Part shown: positions 16,625 to 25,304 of the stretch, one piece after another | Numbering within the stretch: the stretch's first letter is position 1 | How the letters are laid out: every line of letters begins with the position of its first letter | Source of the DNA: Arthrobacter sp. PAMC 25486 | GTDB taxonomy: Bacteria; Actinomycetota; Actinomycetes; Actinomycetales; Micrococcaceae | Assembly: GCF_000785535.1 (NCBI RefSeq) | Contig: NZ_CP007595.1 | Location: 3,928,439-3,992,438 of the forward strand | Direction: 5' to 3' | Length of the DNA: 64,000 bases | Translations under genes and position numbers: made by a program | Notes under the pieces: generated by a model | Told to the model about the DNA's origin: nothing | Seen by the model: only the letters and a program-made list of their open reading frames with translations | Databases searched by the model: none

Positions 16625-19504
16625 ATGAAGACCACCGAAGAACTTGAAAACCTCATCGGCAAGGCCGCAGACGCCATGTGGGGGACTGAGCTTGCCGTCA
16701 TGCTGGAGCGGGCCCTGGCCCTGGCACTTGACCAGGGCGACGAGTCAGGGGAATACCGGGTGCGCCTGCTCATGGGCAACAACGCCCAAATGACGGGGGA
16801 CACCGACAGGTTGCTGACAAACTTTGCCTGGTGCCTGGCCAAGCATGACGAGGATCCGGGCCGGTTCCCCATCGAGCCCGATGAAGGCATCGATCTCATG
16901 TGGCAGTTCAAGTGGATGGTGGGGGTGCTTGGCGCAGACCCGCAGTTTTCCACGGAGCAGATCAATGCGGTGATGGCCGACATGGAGGCGCACTACAGGC
17001 GGGCCAACCTGGGACTCTCAGGGGTTGCCATGGCGAGGTTTGAAGCGGCCTTTAGCAACGGCCACCTGCACGAAGCCCATGAAGCATATGCCACGCTGGG
17101 TTCCACAGCGCGTGATGAGTACTCCCATTGCGACGCCTGTGTCCGCTCGGTGGCCATGGACTACCACTTCAGCACAGGCGAGCACGTCAAGGGGATCGCC
17201 GAGTTCAAGGAGATCATGGATGGCGGCTATAGCTGTGGTGAGGAACCGGAAAATGCCATGTCGGTGGCGCTCATCCCGCTGCTGCGATCCGGCGACACCG
17301 GCGGACTGGCCTCGCTGCACCGGCGCAGCTACCGCGAGGCGCGGGGGAATGCCGACAACGTGGGCATCATTGCCAACCATGTGGCCTTCTGCGCCGTGAC
17401 CGGCAATGAGGCGCGGGGCGTGGCCCTGGCGGAGCGGCACCTTGCCTGGCTGGCCCACGATCCCTTGTCGCACCGCAAGCACCTCAACTTCCTCACCGCC
17501 CTGGGCCTGTTGCTGGAGAAGCTGGTTTCCTCCGGCCACGGCGATATTGTCATCCGTGGCACGGAGAACACCCAGCTCGACCCCTTCTTTGGGCAACGCA
17601 GCGGTGTCCTCTCTGCCGCAGAGCTGGCGCCACTGTGCTGGTCGGCCGCGGAAGTCCTGGCAGCGGACTTTGATACCCGTAACGGCAATGAGTTCCATGG
17701 CCGGCAGATTGCCGAGCGCCGCGCCATGGTGACCGAAAGCCACCCGCTCGAGCTCGGCTCCGAGACATTCAACAGCCCGGCCGCACCCGCCATTGAGCAG
17801 CCGGCCAGCAGCGACGAATGGCAGACCCTGGCCATCGATTTGGCAACAACGGGCCAATTCGACGCCGCCCTGGCCGCCTGCGCCAGCGGGGTGCGCGGCA
17901 CACAAGATCCCCGTGAGCTTGCCGCATTGCACAACGTTGCCATCGGCGTTCACGCCCACGTTCCCGGTGAGAATAGCCGCACGCTCCTGCGTGCAGCAGT
18001 AGTGCTGCGGGCAGCCGCCCTGCGCGCGGCAGGGGACGAAGAACTGGCGGGCCTCACGGAGCGGACTGCAGAACTGCTGGCCGGCCCGGACACCAACGAC
18101 AGCAATGAAGCAAAACTGGCCTTGGTTGAGACGGAGTTGCCGGCACTGGCCCACCACCCGGAAGCACGCTACATCCTCAACGCGGAACGTGGCCACATCA
18201 TGACCGAGAGCGGACAGCTTGAGCAGGCCCGTGCAGCCCTGGCGGAGATGGACCAGGCCATCACGGAGTGGTCCGCTGCCGCCGCCACACCCACAGAAAC
18301 AACCCTCCGCCGGGCCAAGGCGGAGCATTCCTCGCTCATGCTGCGACTGGGCATCCAGGCCGATGACCTTGAAGAAATCAGGGTCTGGCTGGCCAGGAAC
18401 CTGGCACATGAAACATCCGTGGTCCGGAAGTCGACCAGTCTCGGGCTGCGAGCACGGTTGGTGGCACAGGATGGGGATCTTGCCCGGGCCCTGACCGACG
18501 CGGAGGACTCCACGGACCTGCTGCTGGGACTAGGTGCCCGCGAGACCGTGGCCCAGTCCGTTCAGCTCTCGGCCGCCATCCTGCACAACATGGGGCGGAT
18601 ACAGGAATACCGGGCCCGGCTGCGTTTTGGCATACAGCAAGCCCAGCTGGCCGAGTCACCGTACGTACTGGGCTTGGCCCATATGCTGGCCAGGGATCTG
18701 GTGGAGCACGGCGCCAACGATGAGGCCATCGAGCTCCTCGATGAGACCCTGAACAATTCCGGCGTCGAGATTGGCAGCCACGACCGTGGCGAGCTGTATG
18801 ACCTGCTCGGCAGCGCCCTGCGGGGAGCAGAGGAACTGGGCGGCGCCCTGAACGCGTGGGCACTGGGAATTGAGTGCTTTGAGGCCAACGAGGAGGCGGA
18901 CCGGGCAGCTCAGCTGCACCTGGCCATCAGCTCCACCTACCGGGAAGCCGGCTACCCTGACCGGGCTGCGGAGGGTGCCCGTGCAGCCGTGGACGGGCTG
19001 GCCGCAGCAATGGCTGCAGGAGACTCAGGCATCGAGCCCCAGTCATTGGTGGCAGCCCACATGCAGCTCGCCGAAGCGTTGAGCCTGGACGGCGACGACG
19101 GCGCCCTTGCCGCAATTGAGGCCGCCAATACCCTCGCTGTGCAGGCGGATTCGCCGGCGCAAGCCGCGGAAATCCAGCTGATCCGTGCCCGCCACCTGTT
19201 CCGCGACGGCGAGGTGGACGGTGCCGTGGCCCAGACGTTGCAGGCTTCCAGTGCGCTGGACGAGATCGACGACGTACACAACCAGTCAATGCTGGCCCTC
19301 TTGCAGGCGGCCCACATGCTGGACAACGCCAAGCGCCATGACGATGCCGCGGCCATTTACCGCAGCGTCATTGAAGCACTCGAGGGGGATTCGCAGGGCC
19401 AGGAGATCGTGCGGCACCAGCTGGCGGACTGCCTCGAGGCAGCCGGGCGAAGTGCCGAGGCTGTGGCCGTCCGCACCGAGGCCGAGGCGCAGCGCAGGCA
19501 GTAG
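16625..19504 (+). CDS. Large TPR-repeat protein paired with HSP90
   Basis: 959 aa, start after AAGAGGGAACAG. The whole protein is alpha-helical and Ala/Glu/Leu-rich. Degenerate tetratricopeptide pairs recur, for example in the ranges about 330-460, 500-620 and 640-860 (ANDEAIELLDETLNNSG, EELGGALNAWALGIECFEA, YPDRAAEGARAAVDGLA). There is no signal peptide, membrane helix or enzymatic domain. The N-terminal 300 residues include a Cys pair (HCDACVRS) and may be a distinct domain. Its position behind the HSP90 gene implies a client- or chaperone-binding scaffold; the client is unknown. Confidence 0.8.
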   Translation: MKTTEELENLIGKAADAMWGTELAVMLERALALALDQGDESGEYRVRLLMGNNAQMTGDTDRLLTNFAWCLAKHDEDPGRFPIEPDEGIDLMWQFKWMVGVLGADPQFSTEQINAVMADMEAHYRRANLGLSGVAMARFEAAFSNGHLHEAHEAYATLGSTARDEYSHCDACVRSVAMDYHFSTGEHVKGIAEFKEIMDGGYSCGEEPENAMSVALIPLLRSGDTGGLASLHRRSYREARGNADNVGIIANHVAFCAVTGNEARGVALAERHLAWLAHDPLSHRKHLNFLTALGLLLEKLVSSGHGDIVIRGTENTQLDPFFGQRSGVLSAAELAPLCWSAAEVLAADFDTRNGNEFHGRQIAERRAMVTESHPLELGSETFNSPAAPAIEQPASSDEWQTLAIDLATTGQFDAALAACASGVRGTQDPRELAALHNVAIGVHAHVPGENSRTLLRAAVVLRAAALRAAGDEELAGLTERTAELLAGPDTNDSNEAKLALVETELPALAHHPEARYILNAERGHIMTESGQLEQARAALAEMDQAITEWSAAAATPTETTLRRAKAEHSSLMLRLGIQADDLEEIRVWLARNLAHETSVVRKSTSLGLRARLVAQDGDLARALTDAEDSTDLLLGLGARETVAQSVQLSAAILHNMGRIQEYRARLRFGIQQAQLAESPYVLGLAHMLARDLVEHGANDEAIELLDETLNNSGVEIGSHDRGELYDLLGSALRGAEELGGALNAWALGIECFEANEEADRAAQLHLAISSTYREAGYPDRAAEGARAAVDGLAAAMAAGDSGIEPQSLVAAHMQLAEALSLDGDDGALAAIEAANTLAVQADSPAQAAEIQLIRARHLFRDGEVDGAVAQTLQASSALDEIDDVHNQSMLALLQAAHMLDNAKRHDDAAAIYRSVIEALEGDSQGQEIVRHQLADCLEAAGRSAEAVAVRTEAEAQRRQ

Positions 19505-19628
19505 TCCCGCCCCAGTCAGACGGCTCCCTCACCTTTTGGAGTGTTTCTGGGAGGGCTTCCCTCACCTTCCGGCGCACGTGCATTTTCAATACGCCCACCC
19601 GGCCGTCACGTCCGTCTAGACTGGCCGC

Positions 19629-20249
19629 ATGGGAATTGTGTATGCGGCCGAGCTGCGGCCCTCGAAAATGGAACTCGTTGCCCAGTGGCTGCCGGGGCAG
19701 GAATGGTTCTACGGCGACGCCGGGGAGCTCGTGCGGTTGGGTTCCTTCCGCTTTGATGACCTGGCCGGTGAGGTGGGCATTGAGACGCACATCGTGGGCG
19801 CCGGTGACAAGGTCTATCAGGTGCCGCTGACCTATCGCGGCGCCCCGCTGGCCGGCGCCGAGGCGTTCCTGGTGGGCACCATGGAGCACTCTGTTTTGGG
19901 CAGCCGCTGGGTGTACGACGCCACGGCCGATCCCGTCTACCAGGCCGAGCTGGCCGCAGCGCTGCTGACCGGCAAGCCGCAGGCGGTTGAGCACAAGGAC
20001 GTTGCCGGGACGTTTGAGGCGCTGCCCCACACGGCCGTGCTGTTCAGCACCGGGACGCCCGACGCCGGTCTGCCGGAGTTGCGCTTTGGCCTCCCGAGCA
20101 CCACCGCGGGAGTCACCAGCATTCCCGCCGGAGACGTGAACTTTGCCGTGCTGCGCGAGCTGGACACCACAGGGACTTTTCACCATGAAACTACCCTGGC
20201 CGTCACGTGGGATGGGCAAGCTGTACCGGTCCTGGTCGCCGCGGCCTGA
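19629..20249 (+). CDS. Protein with maltokinase N-terminal cap-like domain
   Basis: 206 aa. The N-terminus (MGIVYAAELRPSKMELVAQW) and the central VYQVPLTYRGAPL and MEHSVLGSRWVYDA motifs match the cap-like domain found in front of maltokinases (CG0192-related). The kinase domain is absent, so it is a free-standing domain about as long as other actinobacterial single-domain homologues. Function is unknown. The next gene is 9 bp downstream and probably co-transcribed. Confidence 0.65.
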   Translation: MGIVYAAELRPSKMELVAQWLPGQEWFYGDAGELVRLGSFRFDDLAGEVGIETHIVGAGDKVYQVPLTYRGAPLAGAEAFLVGTMEHSVLGSRWVYDATADPVYQAELAAALLTGKPQAVEHKDVAGTFEALPHTAVLFSTGTPDAGLPELRFGLPSTTAGVTSIPAGDVNFAVLRELDTTGTFHHETTLAVTWDGQAVPVLVAAA

Positions 20250-20258
20250 CGCCCTCAC

Positions 20259-20624
20259 ATGGTTGCTGGCACCAGTGCCCCGCCGCGTCCGGGGAAGCGA
20301 CTCCTGGGGATTGTCTTTCTCGTCCTGATTTATGCCGCCGCGGCCATCCTGCTGCTGTTGCCTGCGGTGTTCCTGGCACTTGGCCTGCAGGCGCTGGGCA
20401 GCAAGTTGGGGCTCTGGGTGGGGGAGCCGACGTCCAATGACGGCGAAGAATCCTGGGCCACCATGATCGGCATTATTTCGTTCCTGGTGGTGCTGGCCGG
20501 TGCCGGATTGGGCGCCTGGCCCGTGGCCAGGCGACACGGTCTGCGGCCGCTGTGGACGGTCGCCATTGCCAGCGGCGTTGTGGTTCTCGGCTATGCGCTG
20601 TGGTTGGCGCCGTTCCTCAACTGA
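20259..20624 (+). CDS. Small integral membrane protein, unknown function
   Basis: 121 aa starting 9 bp after the cap-like gene. Three strongly hydrophobic segments are visible at about residues 15-45, 66-86 and 97-117 (TVAIASGVVVLGYALWL). The N-terminus is basic, suggesting it faces the cytoplasm. No family recognised. Confidence 0.6.
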   Translation: MVAGTSAPPRPGKRLLGIVFLVLIYAAAAILLLLPAVFLALGLQALGSKLGLWVGEPTSNDGEESWATMIGIISFLVVLAGAGLGAWPVARRHGLRPLWTVAIASGVVVLGYALWLAPFLN

Positions 20625-20627
20625 TCC

Positions 20628-20831
20628 TCAGCGCCGCCGATGGCTCCTCACCAACAGCACGACGCAGGCAACGAGGATGCCGGCGATGGCAAGGGACAGC
20701 AGGAGGTCGGGCCAGCCGATGGAAAAGCCCGAGGTGTCGTTGCATTCGACGGTTCCCGCAACGCAGGATGCGGGCAAAATGAAGGTGGCCATGTGCCCAG
20801 TCAAGGCCACTGGGCCGCCTCCGTCCAGCAC
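20628..20831 (-). CDS. Small single-helix membrane protein downstream of map
   Basis: 67 aa if the GTG at 20831 is used, 54 aa from the ATG at 20792. One C-terminal membrane helix (LLLSLAIAGILVACVVLLV) is followed by a basic RSHRRR tail, which predicts an outside N-terminus with two Cys residues (ASCVAGTVEC) able to form a disulfide. It begins 13 bp after the map stop and is likely co-transcribed. The convergent gene on the + strand ends 4 bp away. Confidence 0.5.
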   Translation of the reverse strand: MLDGGGPVALTGHMATFILPASCVAGTVECNDTSGFSIGWPDLLLSLAIAGILVACVVLLVRSHRRR

Positions 20832-20844
20832 GGTTGGGTAACGC

Positions 20845-21615
20845 CTAGATTCCGCGCTGTGTCAGGACCAGCGGCCCATCCTCGGTAATCGCGATGGTGT
20901 GTTCCGAATGGGCGGTGCGGCTGCCGTTGGCGCTGTGCAGGGTCCATCCGTCGTCGGCCACCTTGAGCTTGTCGGTGCCCCGCATGAACCACGGCTCGAT
21001 GGCGATGACCAGCCCCGGCTGCAGGGGAAAACCGCGACCGGGCCGCCCATCGTTGGCAACGAACGGCTCCCCGTGCATGGTCCGGCCCACGCCGTGGCCG
21101 CCAAATTGTTTGTTGACCTTGAGGCCGGCTTCACGGGCGACGCTGCCAATGGCATAGGAGATGTCGCCGATCTTGTTGCCCACCACCGCTACAGAGATTG
21201 CTTTCTCAAGGGCGCGCTCTGTGAGCTCGATCAGCTCCAGATCCTCCGGACTGGGCGTTCCCACCACGAAGCTAATGGCCGAATCAGCCACCCAACCATC
21301 CACGCTGGCGGCAAAATCGAGAGTCAACAGGTCCCCGTCACGCAGCTGGTACGGGTGGGGCAGTCCGTGCAGCACCGCATCATTGACCGAGGTGCACAGG
21401 ACATGCCCGAACGGCCCGGAGCCAAACGAAGGCGCGTAGTCGAGGTAGCACGAGGTGGCGCCGCGTTCGCGGATGAGATCGTGGGCCAAGGCGTTCAATT
21501 CCAGCAAGTCCACGCCGACGGCGGCATGTTCCTTCAGCGCTGTGAGCGTTGCGGAGACAAAACTGCCAGCCGCCTTCATTTCCTCGAGTACTTCCATGGA
21601 GTGCAATTCGATCAT
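20845..21615 (-). CDS. map: Methionine aminopeptidase, type I
   Basis: 256 aa, ATG start. It removes the initiator Met from nascent proteins. The five metal ligands are visible: two Asp in LDFAASVDGWVADSA, His in FGGHGVGRTMHGEP, Glu in IAIEPWF and Glu in SEHTIAIT. It lacks the N-terminal zinc-finger or SH3-like extension of some actinobacterial paralogues. It is divergent from a small XRE regulator across 70 bp containing a perfect palindrome, so this copy is probably a regulated accessory paralogue, not the ribosomal-operon copy. Confidence 0.93.
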   Translation of the reverse strand: MIELHSMEVLEEMKAAGSFVSATLTALKEHAAVGVDLLELNALAHDLIRERGATSCYLDYAPSFGSGPFGHVLCTSVNDAVLHGLPHPYQLRDGDLLTLDFAASVDGWVADSAISFVVGTPSPEDLELIELTERALEKAISVAVVGNKIGDISYAIGSVAREAGLKVNKQFGGHGVGRTMHGEPFVANDGRPGRGFPLQPGLVIAIEPWFMRGTDKLKVADDGWTLHSANGSRTAHSEHTIAITEDGPLVLTQRGI

Positions 21616-21651
21616 GGGGATCCGGCCTTTCCGCCAGTCGGTAAAACATTA

Positions 21652-21669
21652 CCGGTATAACTATACCGG
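21652..21669. promoter_or_regulatory. Operator between map and its XRE neighbour
   Basis: CCGGTATA-AC-TATACCGG is a perfect 8-bp inverted repeat. A smaller GGTAA-N4-TTACC repeat lies beside it at about 21640-21653. The site covers the shared promoter region of the divergent genes and probably binds the XRE protein. Confidence 0.65.
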
Positions 21670-21685
21670 AGGTAGACTGGAGAGC

Positions 21686-21955
21686 ATGGTACGGGTGCCG
21701 CTCACGGCGGAAGAAATCAAGCGCGGGCAGGAGCTGGGCGCTGCCCTCCGCGTGGCAAGGGGTGCACGAACCATGGTTGATGTGGCCCTGTGCGCCGGCG
21801 TTTCGGTGGAGACGCTGCGGAAGATTGAAACTGGCCGCAGCCCGTCGCCGGAGTTCTTTACGATTCTTCGCATCTGCGCCGAACTTGGCCTTTCCATGGA
21901 CAGCTTCCGGCGGCCCTTCGGCGACGCTCCCCCCGAATCCGCGCTGGCATCCTGA
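21686..21955 (+). CDS. Small XRE-type HTH regulator
   Basis: 89 aa, ATG after TGGAGAGC. A lambda-type HTH lies at about residues 15-70 (VDVALCAGVSVETLRKIETGRSP), with a short Pro-rich tail and no sensor domain. It shares its promoter region with map, and a palindrome adjoining its start suggests autoregulation plus control of map. The upstream in-frame stretch overlaps map in antisense and is not coding. Confidence 0.75.
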   Translation: MVRVPLTAEEIKRGQELGAALRVARGARTMVDVALCAGVSVETLRKIETGRSPSPEFFTILRICAELGLSMDSFRRPFGDAPPESALAS

Positions 21956-22061
21956 TCCGTCCAGCATTCGCCCTGACCTTCTCGCACCGCGGCGCTCGGG
22001 CCTCCGAAAAAATTCCCAAATAAACTTCACCCACCCCTGTTGCACCCCCACTACTTAACGC

Positions 22062-22094
22062 TACTATGTACTGGTAGTAAGCACTACTAGGTAG
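22062..22094 (+). promoter_or_regulatory. PadR operator region
   Basis: Nested inverted repeats occur just before the PadR gene: TACTA-N8-TAGTA, and TGGTAGT-AAGC-ACTACTA with one mismatch. Position (17 bp before the start codon) and symmetry fit autorepression by the dimeric PadR protein. Confidence 0.5.
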
Positions 22095-22110
22095 ATGAAG
22101 GAGGTGTCCC

Positions 22111-22443
22111 ATGGGGAAGCAAATGACAGAGATGCTCAAGGGCACCCTCGAGGGCATAGTCCTGGCGATTCTGGCGGCCCAGCCCGCCTATGGCTATGAG
22201 ATTACAGCGCAATTGCGCGCCAAAGGCTTTGACGACATCGCCGAAGGCACCGTGTATGCGCTTTTGGTGAGAATCGAGCGCAACGGGCTGGTCGACGTCG
22301 TCAAGCGGCCCTCGGAAAAAGGTCCGCCGCGCAAGGTCTATTCACTCAACACGCAGGGCCGGGCAGAGCTAGACGAATTTTGGAAAACATGGGGCTTCAT
22401 GGCCGAACGGCTCGAGACGCTCCGCGAAGGAGACAAGAAATAA
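22111..22443 (+). CDS. PadR-family transcriptional regulator
   Basis: 110 aa, start after GAAGGAGG. Typical small PadR: winged HTH (LAAQPAYGYEITAQLRAKGF, EGTVYALLVRIERNGLV, GPPRKVYSLNTQGRAEL) plus a short C-terminal dimerisation helix. The TAA overlaps the ATG of the DUF1048 gene. The downstream ABC transporter suggests it represses a drug or peptide export operon and is released by a ligand. Confidence 0.9.
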   Translation: MGKQMTEMLKGTLEGIVLAILAAQPAYGYEITAQLRAKGFDDIAEGTVYALLVRIERNGLVDVVKRPSEKGPPRKVYSLNTQGRAELDEFWKTWGFMAERLETLREGDKK

Positions 22444-22808
22444 TGGCTGCAAAATGGATCGAGACGGTCACTGGATCGCTCGAGGAAAAGAAGCAATATC
22501 GTGAGCACAAGGCGCGCGTGAAGGCACTGCCCACTCAGTACCGCACGGCCGTCGAGGCGATTGAGCGGTACCTGATGTACTTCGGCTCCATCACCAAGGG
22601 CGACGTCATGGTCACCATGCTCGACGACCTCGGTGACCTTTTCGAGCAGGCCGCTGCGGACGGCACCCCTGTCCGCGACATCGTCGGCGCCGACCCCGTC
22701 GAGTTCGTCGAGACCTTCTTGGCGAACTACTCCGAGGGTCAGTGGATCAACAAGGAACGCCAGCGCCTGATCCGTGCCATCGACGGCATCGCGGACGCGG
22801 AAATGTAA
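22443..22808 (+). CDS. DUF1048 family protein
   Basis: 121 aa. It has the family hallmarks KKQYREHKARVKALP, YLMYFGSITKGD and DLFEQAAADG, with a C-terminal FLANYSEGQWINKERQRL. It is a soluble helical protein. DUF1048 proteins are found next to PadR regulators and ABC exporters, as here; their molecular role is not established. The start overlaps the padR stop (TAATG). Confidence 0.85.
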   Translation: MAAKWIETVTGSLEEKKQYREHKARVKALPTQYRTAVEAIERYLMYFGSITKGDVMVTMLDDLGDLFEQAAADGTPVRDIVGADPVEFVETFLANYSEGQWINKERQRLIRAIDGIADAEM

Positions 22809-22816
22809 GGAAACCC

Positions 22817-23662
22817 ATGAACACCAACCAGTCCCAGGCGCCTGCCATCACCGTGGCGGGCCTGGAAAAATCATTCAAGGACGTGCACGTGCTGCGCGGC
22901 GTCGATTTCCAGGTGGCCCGCGGCAGCATCTTCGCCCTCCTCGGCTCCAACGGCGCCGGCAAGACCACCATCGTGAAGATCCTTTCCACCTTGTTAAAGT
23001 CCGACGCCGGTGCTGCCGCCGTCAACGGCTTTGACGTCACCTCCGCGCCGGGAAGTGTCAGGGAATCGATCAGCCTCACCGGCCAGTTCGCCGCCGTCGA
23101 CGACATCCTCACGGGGCGTGAAAACCTGATCCTCGTCGCGAAACTGCGGCACCTCCACGGACCCGGCGAAATTGCCGACGGCCTCCTGCAGCGTTTCTCG
23201 CTGACCGAGGCGGGTTCGCGAAAAGTCGCCACCTACTCCGGGGGCATGCGCCGCCGGCTCGACATTGCCATGAGCCTGATCGGCAACCCGGACGTCATCT
23301 TCCTCGATGAGCCAACCACGGGGCTCGACCCCGAAGCGCGCATTGAAGTGTGGGCCGCCATCAAGGAACTCGCCGGCCACGGCACCACGGTGCTGCTGAC
23401 CACGCAGACCTTGGATGAGGCCGAACATCTCGCCGACCGGATCGCGATCCTCCATGAAGGGCGGATCATCGTGAACGGCACGTTGGCCGAACTTAAGGCG
23501 CTGCTGCCTCCGGCCAAGGTTGAGTACGTCGAAAAACAGCCCACCCTCGAGGACGTCTTCTTCGCCGTTGTTGGCGGGAACGGCGGCCGTGCCGGGAATG
23601 GCGACGCAAGGAAAACGCCGTCGGAAGCGATTCTGCCGGAAACGACTAAGGATCCATCATGA
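22817..23662 (+). CDS. ABC exporter ATP-binding protein (DrrA type)
   Basis: 281 aa, start ATG after AAGGAAAC. Walker A GSNGAGKTT, signature YSGGMRRRLDIAMSL, Walker B VIFLDEPTTGLDPE and the H-loop region (LLTTQTLDEAE, with Gln in place of the common His) are all present. The C-terminal extension (VEKQPTLEDVFFAVVG) is characteristic of the daunorubicin-resistance DrrA branch. It pairs with the overlapping ABC-2 permease. Expected role is export of a drug-like compound or lipid. Confidence 0.92.
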   Translation: MNTNQSQAPAITVAGLEKSFKDVHVLRGVDFQVARGSIFALLGSNGAGKTTIVKILSTLLKSDAGAAAVNGFDVTSAPGSVRESISLTGQFAAVDDILTGRENLILVAKLRHLHGPGEIADGLLQRFSLTEAGSRKVATYSGGMRRRLDIAMSLIGNPDVIFLDEPTTGLDPEARIEVWAAIKELAGHGTTVLLTTQTLDEAEHLADRIAILHEGRIIVNGTLAELKALLPPAKVEYVEKQPTLEDVFFAVVGGNGGRAGNGDARKTPSEAILPETTKDPS

Positions 23663-24420
23663 GCAAGCATTTCTTTGTCGACACCGCCGTCCTGCTGGGA
23701 CGATCCCTGCGACACATCTCCCGCAGCATGGACACCATCATTACGACCACACTGATGCCGATCGCCTTTCTGCTGCTGTTTGTCTACGTGTTTGGCGGGG
23801 CGATTCACACAGGCTCGGGTTCCTATGTCAGCTATCTGCTGCCGGGCATCCTGATCATCACGATTGCCTCCGGCATTTCCTACACAGCGTTCCGGTTGTT
23901 CCTGGACATGCAGAGCGGTATTTTTGAGCGGTTCCAGTCCATGCCGATTGCCCGGTCCTCGGTGCTGTGGGCGCATGTGGTGACCTCGCTGGTCGCCAAC
24001 TCAGTCTCCGTGGTCGTCGTCGTGCTTGTTGCCTTGATCATGGGATTCCGCTCAGGGGCAGGACTCCTGGGGTGGCTCGCGGTGGCCGGGATCCTGCTCC
24101 TGTTGACACTTGCGCTGACGTGGATTGCCGTGATTCCAGGACTTACCGCGAAGACTGCGGACGGGGCGAGTGCGTTCGCATACCCGATCATTTTCCTGCC
24201 GTTCATCAGTTCGGCGTTCGTGCCCACTGAGACCATGCCGGGCCCGGTGCGCTGGTTTGCTGAGAACCAGCCGGTCACCTCGATCGTCAACACGATCCGG
24301 AACCTGCTGGCTCACCAGCCGGTGGGCGGGGACATCTGGGTAGCACTCGCCTGGTGTGTCGGCATCCTGGTGGTCGCCTATATTTTCGCCATGGCCGCGT
24401 ACCGGCGGAAGATCGCGTAG
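23659..24420 (+). CDS. ABC-2 type permease (DrrB type)
   Basis: 253 aa, ATG overlapping the ATPase stop. Six hydrophobic segments, with the ABC-2 hallmark region FERFQSMPIARSSVLWAHVV between TM2 and TM3 and FLPFISSAFVPTETMPG near the end. It forms the membrane half of the exporter with the preceding ATPase. Confidence 0.9.
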   Translation: MSKHFFVDTAVLLGRSLRHISRSMDTIITTTLMPIAFLLLFVYVFGGAIHTGSGSYVSYLLPGILIITIASGISYTAFRLFLDMQSGIFERFQSMPIARSSVLWAHVVTSLVANSVSVVVVVLVALIMGFRSGAGLLGWLAVAGILLLLTLALTWIAVIPGLTAKTADGASAFAYPIIFLPFISSAFVPTETMPGPVRWFAENQPVTSIVNTIRNLLAHQPVGGDIWVALAWCVGILVVAYIFAMAAYRRKIA

Positions 24421-24460
24421 CGGGTGATGACGTACGACGGCGGGAGCTCAAGTGTCCGTC

Positions 24461-24512
24461 AACTCGCAGTAGATGCCGCCAATTTGCGATGTGAGGGCAT
24501 CTACTGCGAGTT
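24461..24512. repeat. 17-bp perfect inverted repeat
   Basis: AACTCGCAGTAGATGCC at 24461-24477 is exactly complemented at 24496-24512, with an 18-nt spacer. It lies 40 bp after the exporter operon, opposite the end of the next - strand gene. It may act as a terminator but has no T tract. Confidence 0.7.
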
Positions 24513-24628
24513 GGTGGACGGGGCGGTGGATGCACCGGCAAGAACCGGAAGGCGGCATCTCCAGCCAACGCTTCCCTTCGGGGTGTTCCTGTAGACACTC
24601 CGGCAGGAGGCTTCTCCGGGAGCTGGTC

Positions 24629-25126
24629 CTAGACGGAGGGTTCCGGTTTCGCCCGGGGAAGCAGCGCGGTGTAAACGCAGACCGCAGCGACGAACAGGAG
24701 CAGGAATCCGAGCATGCCCATGGCCACCGAGCTGTCGGACACCTCATTAGGCTCGAGGCCCACTGTGCTGAAGATCGTTCCCAGTGCCACGCCGACAATG
24801 CCGTAGCCCAGCGACACGAAGCAGACGACCACCGCCTTCTGGATTTGATACCAGTGGTCATCGCGGAAGAACCCTCGCCCCGTGGCCCCGCCTATGGCGA
24901 AGGGAATGATGGCCGCGGCCAACATGATGGACACTACGAGCCAGCTGGGACTGTACCCAACACCATCGGGCCCCACATGCCTGGCAATGTGGCTCGGCAT
25001 CAGCGGGCTGAGAATCACGTAAAGAACCACGCCCGCCAAAAGCGTGCACGCCGGCGCCACGACAAGGAGCGGCACTGCCCGCGTCTTCACATGTGCAGTA
25101 TCTTGCTGGCTGGCTTTCACAGACAA
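24629..25126 (-). CDS. DUF1648-type integral membrane protein
   Basis: About 165 aa. The start is probably the TTG at 25126, five bases after AAGGGG; the GTG at 25120 is the alternative. A first helix (VPLLVVAPACTLLAGVVLYV) is followed by MPSHIARHVGPDGVGY, the short P-x-H-x-G-like stretch of DUF1648, then SPSWLV and three more helices. DUF1648/SdpI-like proteins occur near immunity or envelope-stress genes. Here it is alone, convergent with the ABC exporter operon and divergent from a TetR gene. Confidence 0.65.
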   Translation of the reverse strand: MSVKASQQDTAHVKTRAVPLLVVAPACTLLAGVVLYVILSPLMPSHIARHVGPDGVGYSPSWLVVSIMLAAAIIPFAIGGATGRGFFRDDHWYQIQKAVVVCFVSLGYGIVGVALGTIFSTVGLEPNEVSDSSVAMGMLGFLLLFVAAVCVYTALLPRAKPEPSV

Positions 25127-25242
25127 ACTGTCCCCTTCAGTTGTGCCCCCGCACCGGGGGCTTGTTCTATTCCCGATACTAACATTTGCCGGCTGCGCCC
25201 GTCGGCGGGCGCAGCCGACCGCGGACCGCCGACTTACAGATT

Positions 25243-25288
25243 TGAACGTGTTCAAAAAACGTGCTTTACTCTGAACTGAACACGTTCA
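25243..25288. promoter_or_regulatory. Paired TetR operators
   Basis: TGAACGTGTTCA at 25243-25254 and its reverse complement TGAACACGTTCA at 25277-25288 are 34 bp apart, just upstream of the TetR start. Each is an inverted repeat of TGAAC. They very likely bind the TetR protein and autoregulate the TetR-epimerase operon. Confidence 0.72.
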
Positions 25289-25304
25289 AAAAAAGGGGTG
25301 CGGG

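Noticed and set aside
24448..24861. 137-aa - strand ORF beside the exporter operon
   Set aside because: It reads through the 17-bp inverted repeat and overlaps the DUF1648 gene in another frame.
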